Source of the DNA: Halorubrum sp. Boch-26
GTDB taxonomy: Archaea; Halobacteriota; Halobacteria; Halobacteriales; Haloferacaceae
Reading direction: 5' to 3'
Assembly: GCF_029889805.1 (NCBI RefSeq)
Contig: NZ_JARANT010000010.1
Location: 1-47,672, forward strand
Length of the DNA stretch: 47,672 nt
Below are positions 21,871-29,224 of the stretch, in pieces. Each line of letters starts with the position of its first letter. Position 1 is the first letter of the stretch. The position numbers were made by a program, and so were the translations under genes. The notes beneath the pieces are model-generated. The model had not been told where the DNA came from and did no database searches. It saw nothing but the letters and a program-made list of their open reading frames with translations.

Positions 21871-23106
21871 ATGGTTGATCGCTACGACGTCGTCGTCGCG
21901 GGCGCCGGGCCGGCGGGCGCGCAGTGCGCCCGCGATCTGGCGACGCGCGGCTACGACGTCGTCGTTCTCGAAACGGAGCCGGAGGCCGAGTTCCCCCGCC
22001 AGAGCAACAAGTCGACAGCGGGGACGTTCCCCTCGATGATGTCCGCCTTCGGGATCCCCGACGACGTCGTGATGTCGTACACCGACGACGTGGTGTTGGA
22101 GTCGCCGAACAGCTACTACGAGAGCTACCAGCCCGGCGCCGTCCTGGAGTTCGCCGACTTCAAGCGCTTCCTCGTCGAGGACGGACGCGAGAACGGCGCG
22201 GAGTACCGGTTCGACTCGCGCGTCTCCCGCCCGATCCTCGACGACGACGGCGTCATCGAGGGCGTTCGGTACGACGGCGACGAGGAGGTGTACGCCGAGG
22301 TCGTCGTCGACGCCACCGGCCCGGCCGCGCCGATCGCGAGCGCGCTCGACGTGATCGACTTGGAGCGGGAGAACCAAGCGATCGGCATCGAGTACGAGAT
22401 GGAGGGCGTCGAGATGAACCACCCCGAGTACGCCGACCTGCGCCGGGCGATGATGCTCCGGCTCGACCACGACATCGCGCCCGGGGGCTACTCGTGGATC
22501 TTCGCGACCGGCGAGGACACCGCGAAGGTCGGCATCTGTTACATCCAGAACGACCGCCACCGCGAGTTCGCGGAAGAAGGGAAGACCGTCGACGGCTACC
22601 TCGAGGACTGGGTCGACCGCGATCCGCGCTTCGCCGACGCCGAACAGATCGACGGGAAGACCCATCGCGGCTCCGCACACATCCAGATGCCCGGCGAGAT
22701 GCACACCGACCGGTTCCTCGCGATCGGCGACACGGTCCCCAGCATCGACCCGCTGTGGGGCGAGGGGATCCACAAGGGAATGAAGTCCGCCCGCGCCGCG
22801 GCCGCCACCATCGACCGGTGTCTCACCGACTCGGAGCGGCGCGTGGACGCAGAGAGCCTCGCCGTCTACGAGCGGCTGTGGCACCGCGACGTGGCCCCGA
22901 GGATGCGCTCCCGACTGATGCTCACCCGGCTGCTGTACCTCGCGCCGAACGAGCGCTACGACCGGTTGATGCACGACCTCCAGCGGACCGACGACGGCAC
23001 GTTAGAGAAGGCGAACCAAGGCGATAAGGCCGCGATGGCGAAGCTGCTCCACCTCGACGACCTCCCGCTGCTGGCGGAGTTCGCTCGCGAGCGGCTGGGA
23101 TCGTAG
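21871..23106 (+). CDS. Geranylgeranyl-reductase-family FAD oxidoreductase
   Basis: A 411-residue flavoprotein with VVVAGAGPAGAQCARDLA at the N-terminus, VVDATGPAAPI in the middle and the FAD segment DRFLAIGDTVPSIDPLWGEGIHKG, typical of geranylgeranyl reductases. These saturate isoprenoid chains, in archaea the phytanyl chains of membrane lipids, often with reduced ferredoxin as electron source. This protein is more divergent than the canonical lipid reductase, so it may reduce a quinone side chain or other isoprenoid. It follows korAB in the same direction by 165 bp with its own AT-rich upstream region. Confidence 0.8.
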   Translation: MVDRYDVVVAGAGPAGAQCARDLATRGYDVVVLETEPEAEFPRQSNKSTAGTFPSMMSAFGIPDDVVMSYTDDVVLESPNSYYESYQPGAVLEFADFKRFLVEDGRENGAEYRFDSRVSRPILDDDGVIEGVRYDGDEEVYAEVVVDATGPAAPIASALDVIDLERENQAIGIEYEMEGVEMNHPEYADLRRAMMLRLDHDIAPGGYSWIFATGEDTAKVGICYIQNDRHREFAEEGKTVDGYLEDWVDRDPRFADAEQIDGKTHRGSAHIQMPGEMHTDRFLAIGDTVPSIDPLWGEGIHKGMKSARAAAATIDRCLTDSERRVDAESLAVYERLWHRDVAPRMRSRLMLTRLLYLAPNERYDRLMHDLQRTDDGTLEKANQGDKAAMAKLLHLDDLPLLAEFARERLGS

Positions 23107-23155
23107 AGTGGGTAGTTGAAAACTCGTCTGCGCGTCGAGAGCCGCTGGCTCCGGT

Positions 23156-24307
23156 CTACCGCTCGTCGATCGGGACGAGCTCGGCGCTCTCGGGACCGGT
23201 GTACCGGGCGCGCGGGCGGATGAGCCGGTTCTCGGCTTGATACTCGACCATGTGAGCGATCCAGCCGCCGGCGCGGCTCATCGCGAAGATGGGCGTGTAC
23301 ATGTCGACCGGGATCCCGAGGCTATCGTAGACGGAGCCGGAGTAGAAGTCGACGTTCGGGGCGATCCCCTTGTCGAGCAATCCCTCGTCGGTTAGGTACT
23401 CCTCGATCGCGGTGGTGTAGTCGAGCCACTTGGTGTCGCCGGACGACTCGGAGAGGTCCCGTAGCTTCTCTTGAAGTATCTTCGCGCGGGGGTCTTTCAC
23501 CTTGTACACGCGGTGGCCGAAGCCGGGGATCCGCCGACCGTCCTCGCGGGCGTCCTTCACCCACGCGACCGGATCCTTCGACGAGTCGTCGATCTCGTGG
23601 AGCACCTCCATCACGTCCTGGTTCGCGCCGCCGTGGAGCGAGCCGGAGAGTGCGCCGATCCCGCCGGTGACGCCGGAGTAAACGTCGGCCAGCGTCGAGC
23701 CGATCACGATCGCCGTGAACGTCGAGGCGTTGAGCCCGTGGTCGGCGTGGAGAGTCAGGGCCATGTCGAACGTCTCCTCGCTGACGGCGTCCGGCTCGGT
23801 GCCGGTGAGCATGTAGAGGAAGTTCCCGGCGTACGAAAGGTCGGAGTCCGGGGCGACGGGCGCCTCGCCCTGCCGAGCGCGCTCGAACGCCGCGAGGACG
23901 GTCGGGATCTTCGCGGTGATCCGGCGGCCCTGTCGGCGGGGCGTCTCCGTGACGTCTTCGGTTTCCTCCTCCGTATCGGGGTCGTACGCCGACAGCATAG
24001 AGGTCGCCGTCCGGAGGGCGGCCATCGGTCGCTCGCCGGCGTCAGCGAGGGTCCGGACCACGTCGAGCACGTCGTCGTCGACGGGCCGCTCCGCGGCGAG
24101 GTCCGCGGCGAACGCGTCGAGCTCCTCGCGCGTCGGCAGCGACCCGTGCCAGAGGAGGTACAGCACCTCCTCGTAGCTCGCGCCCCGGGCGAGGTCCTCG
24201 ATGTCGTACCCACGGTACACGAGCTTCCCGACCTCGCCGTCGACGTGGCTCAGCTCTGACTCCGCGACGAGGACGCCTTCGAGCCCGCGTTTTAACTCGT
24301 CTGACAT
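23156..24307 (-). CDS. Citrate synthase
   Basis: A 383-residue enzyme that condenses acetyl-CoA and oxaloacetate to citrate, the entry step of the TCA cycle. Catalytic residues are visible: His in GSLHGGANQDVMEVL, His in PGFGHRVYKVKDPRAK and Asp in APNVDFYSGSVYDSLG. The N-terminal GLEGVLVAESELSHVDGE and LVYRGYDIEDLA are typical of the archaeal and Gram-positive dimeric type. A polar, acidic insert (YDPDTEEETEDVTETP) is halophilic in style. It is convergent with the geranylgeranyl-reductase-like gene, and a T-rich stretch lies near -25. Confidence 0.95.
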   Translation of the reverse strand: MSDELKRGLEGVLVAESELSHVDGEVGKLVYRGYDIEDLARGASYEEVLYLLWHGSLPTREELDAFAADLAAERPVDDDVLDVVRTLADAGERPMAALRTATSMLSAYDPDTEEETEDVTETPRRQGRRITAKIPTVLAAFERARQGEAPVAPDSDLSYAGNFLYMLTGTEPDAVSEETFDMALTLHADHGLNASTFTAIVIGSTLADVYSGVTGGIGALSGSLHGGANQDVMEVLHEIDDSSKDPVAWVKDAREDGRRIPGFGHRVYKVKDPRAKILQEKLRDLSESSGDTKWLDYTTAIEEYLTDEGLLDKGIAPNVDFYSGSVYDSLGIPVDMYTPIFAMSRAGGWIAHMVEYQAENRLIRPRARYTGPESAELVPIDER

Positions 24308-24423
24308 AGTGTGACGTTCCGACCACCACCAAAAAAGCGTTATCTTTCAGGAGGGATAGCGTACGACGATCGACGAAATCACCGGAGTCGAACGACGGTG
24401 ACAGAGTGATAGGCGCGACCGCG

Positions 24424-26322
24424 TCAGCGCGCCGGAACGACCGTCACGGTCCGCTTACGGTCGATGGCGTCCTCCAACTCTTCGGCGATAGCGGAGCCAC
24501 GGGACACCTGCACCTCGCCGCCGCGACCGACGGTGGCGGTGAACAGGTACTCGCCGTCCGCGCGCACCTCCACCGTCTCGCCGACCTCGTCGTCGACGTC
24601 GATGACGACGTGGCGGGAGGTGATCTCCGGCTGGACGACGGTGCCGCGCTCCTCGCCGACCTGTCCTCCCCCACCCGCTCCCTGTCCGTTTGCGCCGCGA
24701 CCGTCACCGCCCGCGCCGCGGGAATCGGTCGGCTTCTCGTCGTGAGTGCGGACATCGATCTCGATGCCGAGCCGGTTCTCGATGTCGCTGATGCGGCCGC
24801 CGCCCTTTCCGATGACGGTGCCGATGTCGCCCTCGGAGACGTACACGATCGCCTCGTCGTTCCCCTTGAGTTCGACGTCGACGTGGCCGTGCGCGACCGA
24901 TCGGATCTCCCGTTCGATCTCCTGTTTGGCGATGCGACCGACGCCCGTCTCGCTGTCGCCCTCGCCGTCCTCGTCGTTCAGGGGCACCGTGACGACCTGC
25001 CGGTTGAACGTGTAGATCTCGTACTCCGGACGGCCGGTCTCGAAGTTCGACACCTGGATGACCGGGCGCGCGAGGTCCTCGGCGGTGAGCCCGGCGGGCA
25101 CTTTCACCTCGGTCGTCACGTCGTAGACGGTGTGGACCTCGCCGGCCTCGATGTACACCACGGTGTCGACGATCTGGGGGATCATCCCGAGCTCGACCCG
25201 GCCGACGAGCCGCTGGAGCGCGTCGATAGCGCGCGACGCGTGGACGACGCCGACCATCCCGACGCCGGCCATCCGCATGTCCGAGAACACCTCGAAGTCG
25301 TTCGTCTTCCGCACCTCGTCGTAGATGGTGTAGTCGGGCCGGACCAGCAGGAGCGAGTCAGCCGTCTTCGCCATCTCGCCGCCGAGCGCGCCGTACTGAG
25401 TGATCTCCGGGCCGACCTGCAGGTCGCGCGGCTTCTCCATCGTCTTCACCGCGTAGTCGCTGTCCGAGAGGAACTCCGCGACCGCCTGCGCGAACGTCGA
25501 CTTCCCGGCGCCGGGCGATCCGGAGATGAGCACGCCGCGCTTCCGCTCTTTAAACCGCTCCCGGAGCTCGTCGGCGAACTCGTAATCGTCGAGGGTCGTC
25601 TTCGCGATGGGGCGGACCGCCGTGATCTCGATCCCGTCCGCGAAGGGCGGTCGCGCGACCGAGATCCGGTAGTTCCGGAACTGCACGATGTCCATGCCGT
25701 CGTCGGAGAGTTCGATGAACCCATCGGTGGACTGGCGCGCCAAGTCGACGATGGCGGTCGCCCACTCGTCCATCTGCGCCTCGCTCGTCGGTTCCTCGTC
25801 GACGGCGACGTATCGCATCTCTCCGAGGCTCCCGCGCTTCGCCTTCGGCTTCGTCCCCGTCTTGAGGTGGACGGACATCGTCTCGTCGGTGAAAAACACC
25901 TGAATCGGGAGCTCGTCGACGACGCCGCGAGCGACCGGCTCGACGTACTCGACATCGATCCCCTTCGCGCGGGCGACCTCCGCCTGCACGATATCGCTGG
26001 AGAGGAGCGCCGCGTCGTGGTCGGCGGCGATGTCGCGGATCAGGGCGTCGACGTCGCCCTCGTGGGCGTGTGAGCGGGCGTCGCCGTCGGCGCGCTCGCC
26101 GACGTACCGCAGCTCGATCGACTCCTCGTCACCGAGGTCAGCGAGCCGCTTGAGCTCGCTCAGGCCGTCCCAACCCGACTCCAGCCCGTCGTTCGCCTGC
26201 GACTCCAGCTCGCCGACGACGGCCTCGGGGACGAGCACGGTCGCCCCCTCGTAGGTCCCGTCCGCGACGCGTTCGGACACGCGGCCGTCGACGACCGCAC
26301 TGGTGTCCGGTACTACGTTCAT
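24424..26322 (-). CDS. PIN-domain / PilT-like ATPase / KH-domain protein
   Basis: This 632-residue archaeal multidomain protein joins a nuclease-type PIN domain, an ATPase and an RNA-binding domain. The PIN domain (1-130) has Asp residues in PDTSAVVDG, GDVDALIRDIA and LLSSDIVQAE. A linker follows, then a PilT/VirB11-like ATPase with Walker A GSPGAGKST near residue 270 and a Walker B/His-box-like region around YTIYDEVRKTNDFEVF. The KH domain near 530-570 has VIGKGGGRISDIENRLGIEI. A glycine-rich linker and a final beta-rich TRAM-like piece follow. RNA processing or ribosome-associated quality control is an inference from domains. A TATA box lies 26 nt before the start. Confidence 0.88.
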   Translation of the reverse strand: MNVVPDTSAVVDGRVSERVADGTYEGATVLVPEAVVGELESQANDGLESGWDGLSELKRLADLGDEESIELRYVGERADGDARSHAHEGDVDALIRDIAADHDAALLSSDIVQAEVARAKGIDVEYVEPVARGVVDELPIQVFFTDETMSVHLKTGTKPKAKRGSLGEMRYVAVDEEPTSEAQMDEWATAIVDLARQSTDGFIELSDDGMDIVQFRNYRISVARPPFADGIEITAVRPIAKTTLDDYEFADELRERFKERKRGVLISGSPGAGKSTFAQAVAEFLSDSDYAVKTMEKPRDLQVGPEITQYGALGGEMAKTADSLLLVRPDYTIYDEVRKTNDFEVFSDMRMAGVGMVGVVHASRAIDALQRLVGRVELGMIPQIVDTVVYIEAGEVHTVYDVTTEVKVPAGLTAEDLARPVIQVSNFETGRPEYEIYTFNRQVVTVPLNDEDGEGDSETGVGRIAKQEIEREIRSVAHGHVDVELKGNDEAIVYVSEGDIGTVIGKGGGRISDIENRLGIEIDVRTHDEKPTDSRGAGGDGRGANGQGAGGGGQVGEERGTVVQPEITSRHVVIDVDDEVGETVEVRADGEYLFTATVGRGGEVQVSRGSAIAEELEDAIDRKRTVTVVPAR

Positions 26323-26344
26323 ACCGTGGTTCCGGGCGGGAGCG

Positions 26345-26352
26345 GTATAAGC
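26345..26352 (-). promoter_or_regulatory. TATA box of the PIN-ATPase-KH gene
   Basis: GCTTATAC on the minus strand is centred 26 nt before the ATG at 26322, giving a leaderless promoter. Confidence 0.6.
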
Positions 26353-26448
26353 GTGTTCGACCCGGTCGCCGTCCCGTTCGACGGTCGGACAGATTTCGCG
26401 ACCGCCGCCGCGCGGGTGGTCGGCGGCGACCGTCCGCGACGCGACCGA

Positions 26449-27165
26449 TCAGTCGTCGGCGGCCGTCGGTGAGTGCCGTTCTTCTCGCAGCCGCCGGGCG
26501 TACTCGGTGAAGTTATCGAACAGCCGTTTCGCCTCGCAGGCGGCGTCGTGTGCCTCGGGAGTGATCCCGTCGAGGACGGCGTCGACCCGCGCGTCGCCGA
26601 GCCGCTCGCGCTTCCCGTCCGTGACCTCGCGGGCAGTGGCGATATCGTACTCCGGGTGGAACTGCACGCCCCAGCAGTGACCGTCGCGGAACGCGTGGAC
26701 GCCGTGGTCGTTCTCGGCGAGGAGCGTCGCGCTCGGCGGCAGTTCGGCCACCGCGTCGCCGTGGGTGGTGAACGCCGTGAACTCCTCACCGATCCCGTCG
26801 AACAGCTCGTCGTCGCCGCGACGGCGCACGGCGTTGTACCCGATCTCGAAGCCGTCCATTCCCGCCACGCGCCCGCCGAGCGCCTCCGCGAGCACCTGAT
26901 GGCCGTAACAGACGCCGAGCACCGGGAGGCCGGCGCCGGCGGCCTCGGCGACGTAGTCGACGAGCGCGGGGATCCACGCCTCGTCCCAGTAGACGGACGA
27001 CCGCGAGCCGGTGACGGCCACTCCGTCGAAGTCGGTGTGGTCGGGGAGGTGACCCTCAGTCGCGTCGAACTCGACGAGGTCGGCGTCGAGCTCCCGGCGG
27101 AAGTTCCGCCGGGTGTTCGCGCCGTCGTGGGCCGCGTTCAGCAGGGCGAACCGAAGCCGTGTCAT
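26449..27165 (-). CDS. Class I glutamine amidotransferase (GMP-synthase-like domain)
   Basis: This 238-residue stand-alone GATase has nucleophile Cys in GVCYGHQVLAEALGG and the His-Glu pair in VQFHPEYD, so all triad residues are present. The N-terminal LRFALLNAAHDGANTRRNF is typical of the free-standing type that resembles the GuaA glutaminase domain. It hydrolyses glutamine and delivers ammonia, or acts on gamma-glutamyl compounds. No synthetase partner is adjacent. I chose ATG at 27165; the alternative start at 27192 overlaps a T-rich promoter-like stretch about 27 nt upstream. Confidence 0.83.
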   Translation of the reverse strand: MTRLRFALLNAAHDGANTRRNFRRELDADLVEFDATEGHLPDHTDFDGVAVTGSRSSVYWDEAWIPALVDYVAEAAGAGLPVLGVCYGHQVLAEALGGRVAGMDGFEIGYNAVRRRGDDELFDGIGEEFTAFTTHGDAVAELPPSATLLAENDHGVHAFRDGHCWGVQFHPEYDIATAREVTDGKRERLGDARVDAVLDGITPEAHDAACEAKRLFDNFTEYARRLREERHSPTAADD

Positions 27166-27361
27166 TAGCCGCACCGATGCGCGACGGGGCAAAAACGGTT
27201 GCGACGGCGGGAAGCGCTACCGGCGTCGAGGAAGGCAGTCGTCGCGTGCCGCTTCCCCGCCTCCCGCCGTCGATTCAGTCCGTGACGTCACCTCGTCGAA
27301 TCGGTTCGTCGCCGGTCGGTCCCCGACAGGGGCGGAGTCGCCACGCCGTCCCGTTGTCGGA

Positions 27362-28108
27362 TCAGTCGACGAGCCAACCGCCGTCGACGTCGACCGCGGC
27401 GCCGTGGACGAACGAGGCGTCGTCGCTCGCGAGGAACGCGACGACGGTCGCGATCTCCTCGGGGTCGGCGTACCGGCCGGCGGGCGTGTCGGCCGTCATC
27501 GCTTCCAAGTCCTCGATCATTTCTTCGGTCATCCCCGTCTCGACGGCACCCGGGCAGACGGCGTTCGCCCTGATTTCGGGGCCGTAATCGTGTGCGAGCT
27601 GTTTCGTGAAGCCGATCAGGCCGTGTTTGGAAGTCGTGTACGCGGCCCCGCCTCCCCCGGCGACTTTGCCGGCGACGGACGCCGTGTTGATCACGACCCC
27701 CTCGGCGCTCCCGTCTCGGAGAGCGGGGAGCGCGGCGCGGGTAAGGTAGAACGGCCCCGTCAGATTCACGTCCAAGATCCCGTTCCAGAGGTCGTCAGTG
27801 GTCTCTCCGACGGGCGCGAAGTCGTCGAGGACGCCGGCGTTGTTACACAGCACGTCGATCGTGCCGTACTCGTCGACGGTCAGGTCGACGATGCGCTCGA
27901 CGCTTTCGGTGTCCGTCACGTCACCGTCGACGGCAATCGCCTCCCCGCCGGCCGATCCGATCGCATCGGCGACCGCCGCTGCGCCGTCGGCGTCGATGTC
28001 GACGACGGCCACCGCCGCGCCCGCATCGGCGAATTCGTGCGCCATCGATCGACCCATCCCCGATGCCGCACCGGTGACGACGACGACGCCGTCAGATAAG
28101 GTTACCAT
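27362..28108 (-). CDS. Short-chain dehydrogenase/reductase
   Basis: A 248-residue classical SDR oxidoreductase. It shows the cofactor motif VVVTGAASGMGRSMA, Asp in VVDIDADGAA (suggesting NAD preference), the NNAG motif, and the catalytic Ser-Tyr-Lys in INTASVAGK and AAYTTSKHG. PGAVETGM and the C-terminal AVDVDGGWLVD are also conserved. The substrate is unknown: 3-oxoacyl, sugar or alcohol. It stands alone behind an AT-rich upstream island (28110-28150), in a neighbourhood with no obvious pathway. Confidence 0.88.
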   Translation of the reverse strand: MVTLSDGVVVVTGAASGMGRSMAHEFADAGAAVAVVDIDADGAAAVADAIGSAGGEAIAVDGDVTDTESVERIVDLTVDEYGTIDVLCNNAGVLDDFAPVGETTDDLWNGILDVNLTGPFYLTRAALPALRDGSAEGVVINTASVAGKVAGGGGAAYTTSKHGLIGFTKQLAHDYGPEIRANAVCPGAVETGMTEEMIEDLEAMTADTPAGRYADPEEIATVVAFLASDDASFVHGAAVDVDGGWLVD

Positions 28109-28404
28109 GACTGGATATTTATGTAATTAACAATAATGCCACTTACTATTCTCATCCGGTGGAAACGAAGACAGCCGCCGTCTCACAGCGGGACGCGGCG
28201 ACGACAGCCGTGACGGTCCGGTCGATCATCCCAACCACGAGAGCCACGAACGTCGCGAAACGCACGAACGTCGCGAGATCGGATTGACTCGCGGGCCGAG
28301 CGCATCTCCGCCGGCACCGTGTAGGAATCGTCGAAACGGTCGCTCCACCGTACCATCAGCTTTCACTGGCTGCCGCTCCACTTTCCCGGCCCGGCCGCAG
28401 ACGG
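28109..28404. other. Intergenic region with AT-rich promoter island and an 18-bp-period repeat
   Basis: The left 40 bp are AT-rich (ATATTTATGTAATTAACAAT) and probably contain the SDR promoter. The remainder is GC-rich with no convincing gene. CACGAACGTCGCGA occurs twice at 28245-28258 and 28263-28276. Confidence 0.5.
28245..28276 (+). repeat. Two-copy CACGAACGTCGCGA repeat, period 18
   Basis: Perfect 14-bp copies lie at 28245-28258 and 28263-28276 in intergenic DNA. A regulator-binding role or chance duplication are both possible. Confidence 0.7.
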
Positions 28405-29208
28405 TCACATCATCGTGTCGGTCGCGTGTTCGGCGAGCCACCCGGCCAGCGCGTCGTTGACCGCGGCCGACGCCTCGACGCCGACGAGGTGGCGCGCGCC
28501 CTCGACCGAGTGTAGCTCGCCGCGAGGGAGCCCCTCCGCGAGCGTCTCCGCCGCCGGCGCCGGACACACGGTGTCGTCGGTTCCGTGGACGACGAGCGTC
28601 GGCGTCGTGACCTCGTAGAGGCGGTCGGTGACGTCGAACGACTCGACGGCCGCGCGGTGGGCCTCGAACGTCTCGCGGCCGGCGTCCTCGGCGAGCCGCC
28701 ACTCGGCGATCCGCGGGAGCGCGTCGGGGTGCACCTCCCGGAAGTCGGCCGAGAGCAGCCCGTGGAGCGACCCCTCCACCGCCGCCGGGTCCGAGGGGGC
28801 GGCCCACACGCCGTCGGGATTGTAGGCGTCGCCCGAGGCAGGCGTTCCCACGACCGAGAGACTCGCCGGGCGCGAGGAGGCGAGTGCGTACGCGAGCGCG
28901 ACCATCCCGCCGAGGCCGTACCCGACGAGATGGGCGTTCCGGACCCCCTCAGCGGTACACACCGCGTCCACGTCGCTCGCCAGCTCCTCGACCGCGTACG
29001 GCCCCGGTGGTGCGTCCGATCGGCCGACCCCGCGGGTCTCGGGGGTTATCACCGTGTGCGGCCCCGCGAGGGCGGCGTGTTGCCAGCCGAACTGCCACGC
29101 GCCGAGGCCGACGTCGCCGCAGAACACGACCGCCTCGTCGGGGTCGCCGACATCGGGGGCGTCCACCTCGTACCGGATTTCGACGCCGGCGTTGTTCGCG
29201 TGTGGCAT
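28405..29208 (-). CDS. Alpha/beta hydrolase-fold protein lacking the nucleophile serine
   Basis: This 267-residue protein has the alpha/beta hydrolase layout: an oxyanion-like region near the N-terminus, ETRGVGRSDAPPGPYAVEEL, a nucleophile elbow, a lid region, the acid residue in HGTDDTVCP and His in EGARHLVGVE. The elbow reads LVGYGLGGMVAL (about 94-105). The family pattern is GxSxG, and here the Ser position is Gly98. Asp and His remain. The codons (GGG TAC GGC CTC GGC) are unambiguous, so ordinary serine hydrolysis is not expected. It follows alaS by 16 bp and is probably co-transcribed with it. Confidence 0.8.
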   Translation of the reverse strand: MPHANNAGVEIRYEVDAPDVGDPDEAVVFCGDVGLGAWQFGWQHAALAGPHTVITPETRGVGRSDAPPGPYAVEELASDVDAVCTAEGVRNAHLVGYGLGGMVALAYALASSRPASLSVVGTPASGDAYNPDGVWAAPSDPAAVEGSLHGLLSADFREVHPDALPRIAEWRLAEDAGRETFEAHRAAVESFDVTDRLYEVTTPTLVVHGTDDTVCPAPAAETLAEGLPRGELHSVEGARHLVGVEASAAVNDALAGWLAEHATDTMM

Positions 29209-29224
29209 AGGGACGGGGGCCGTC

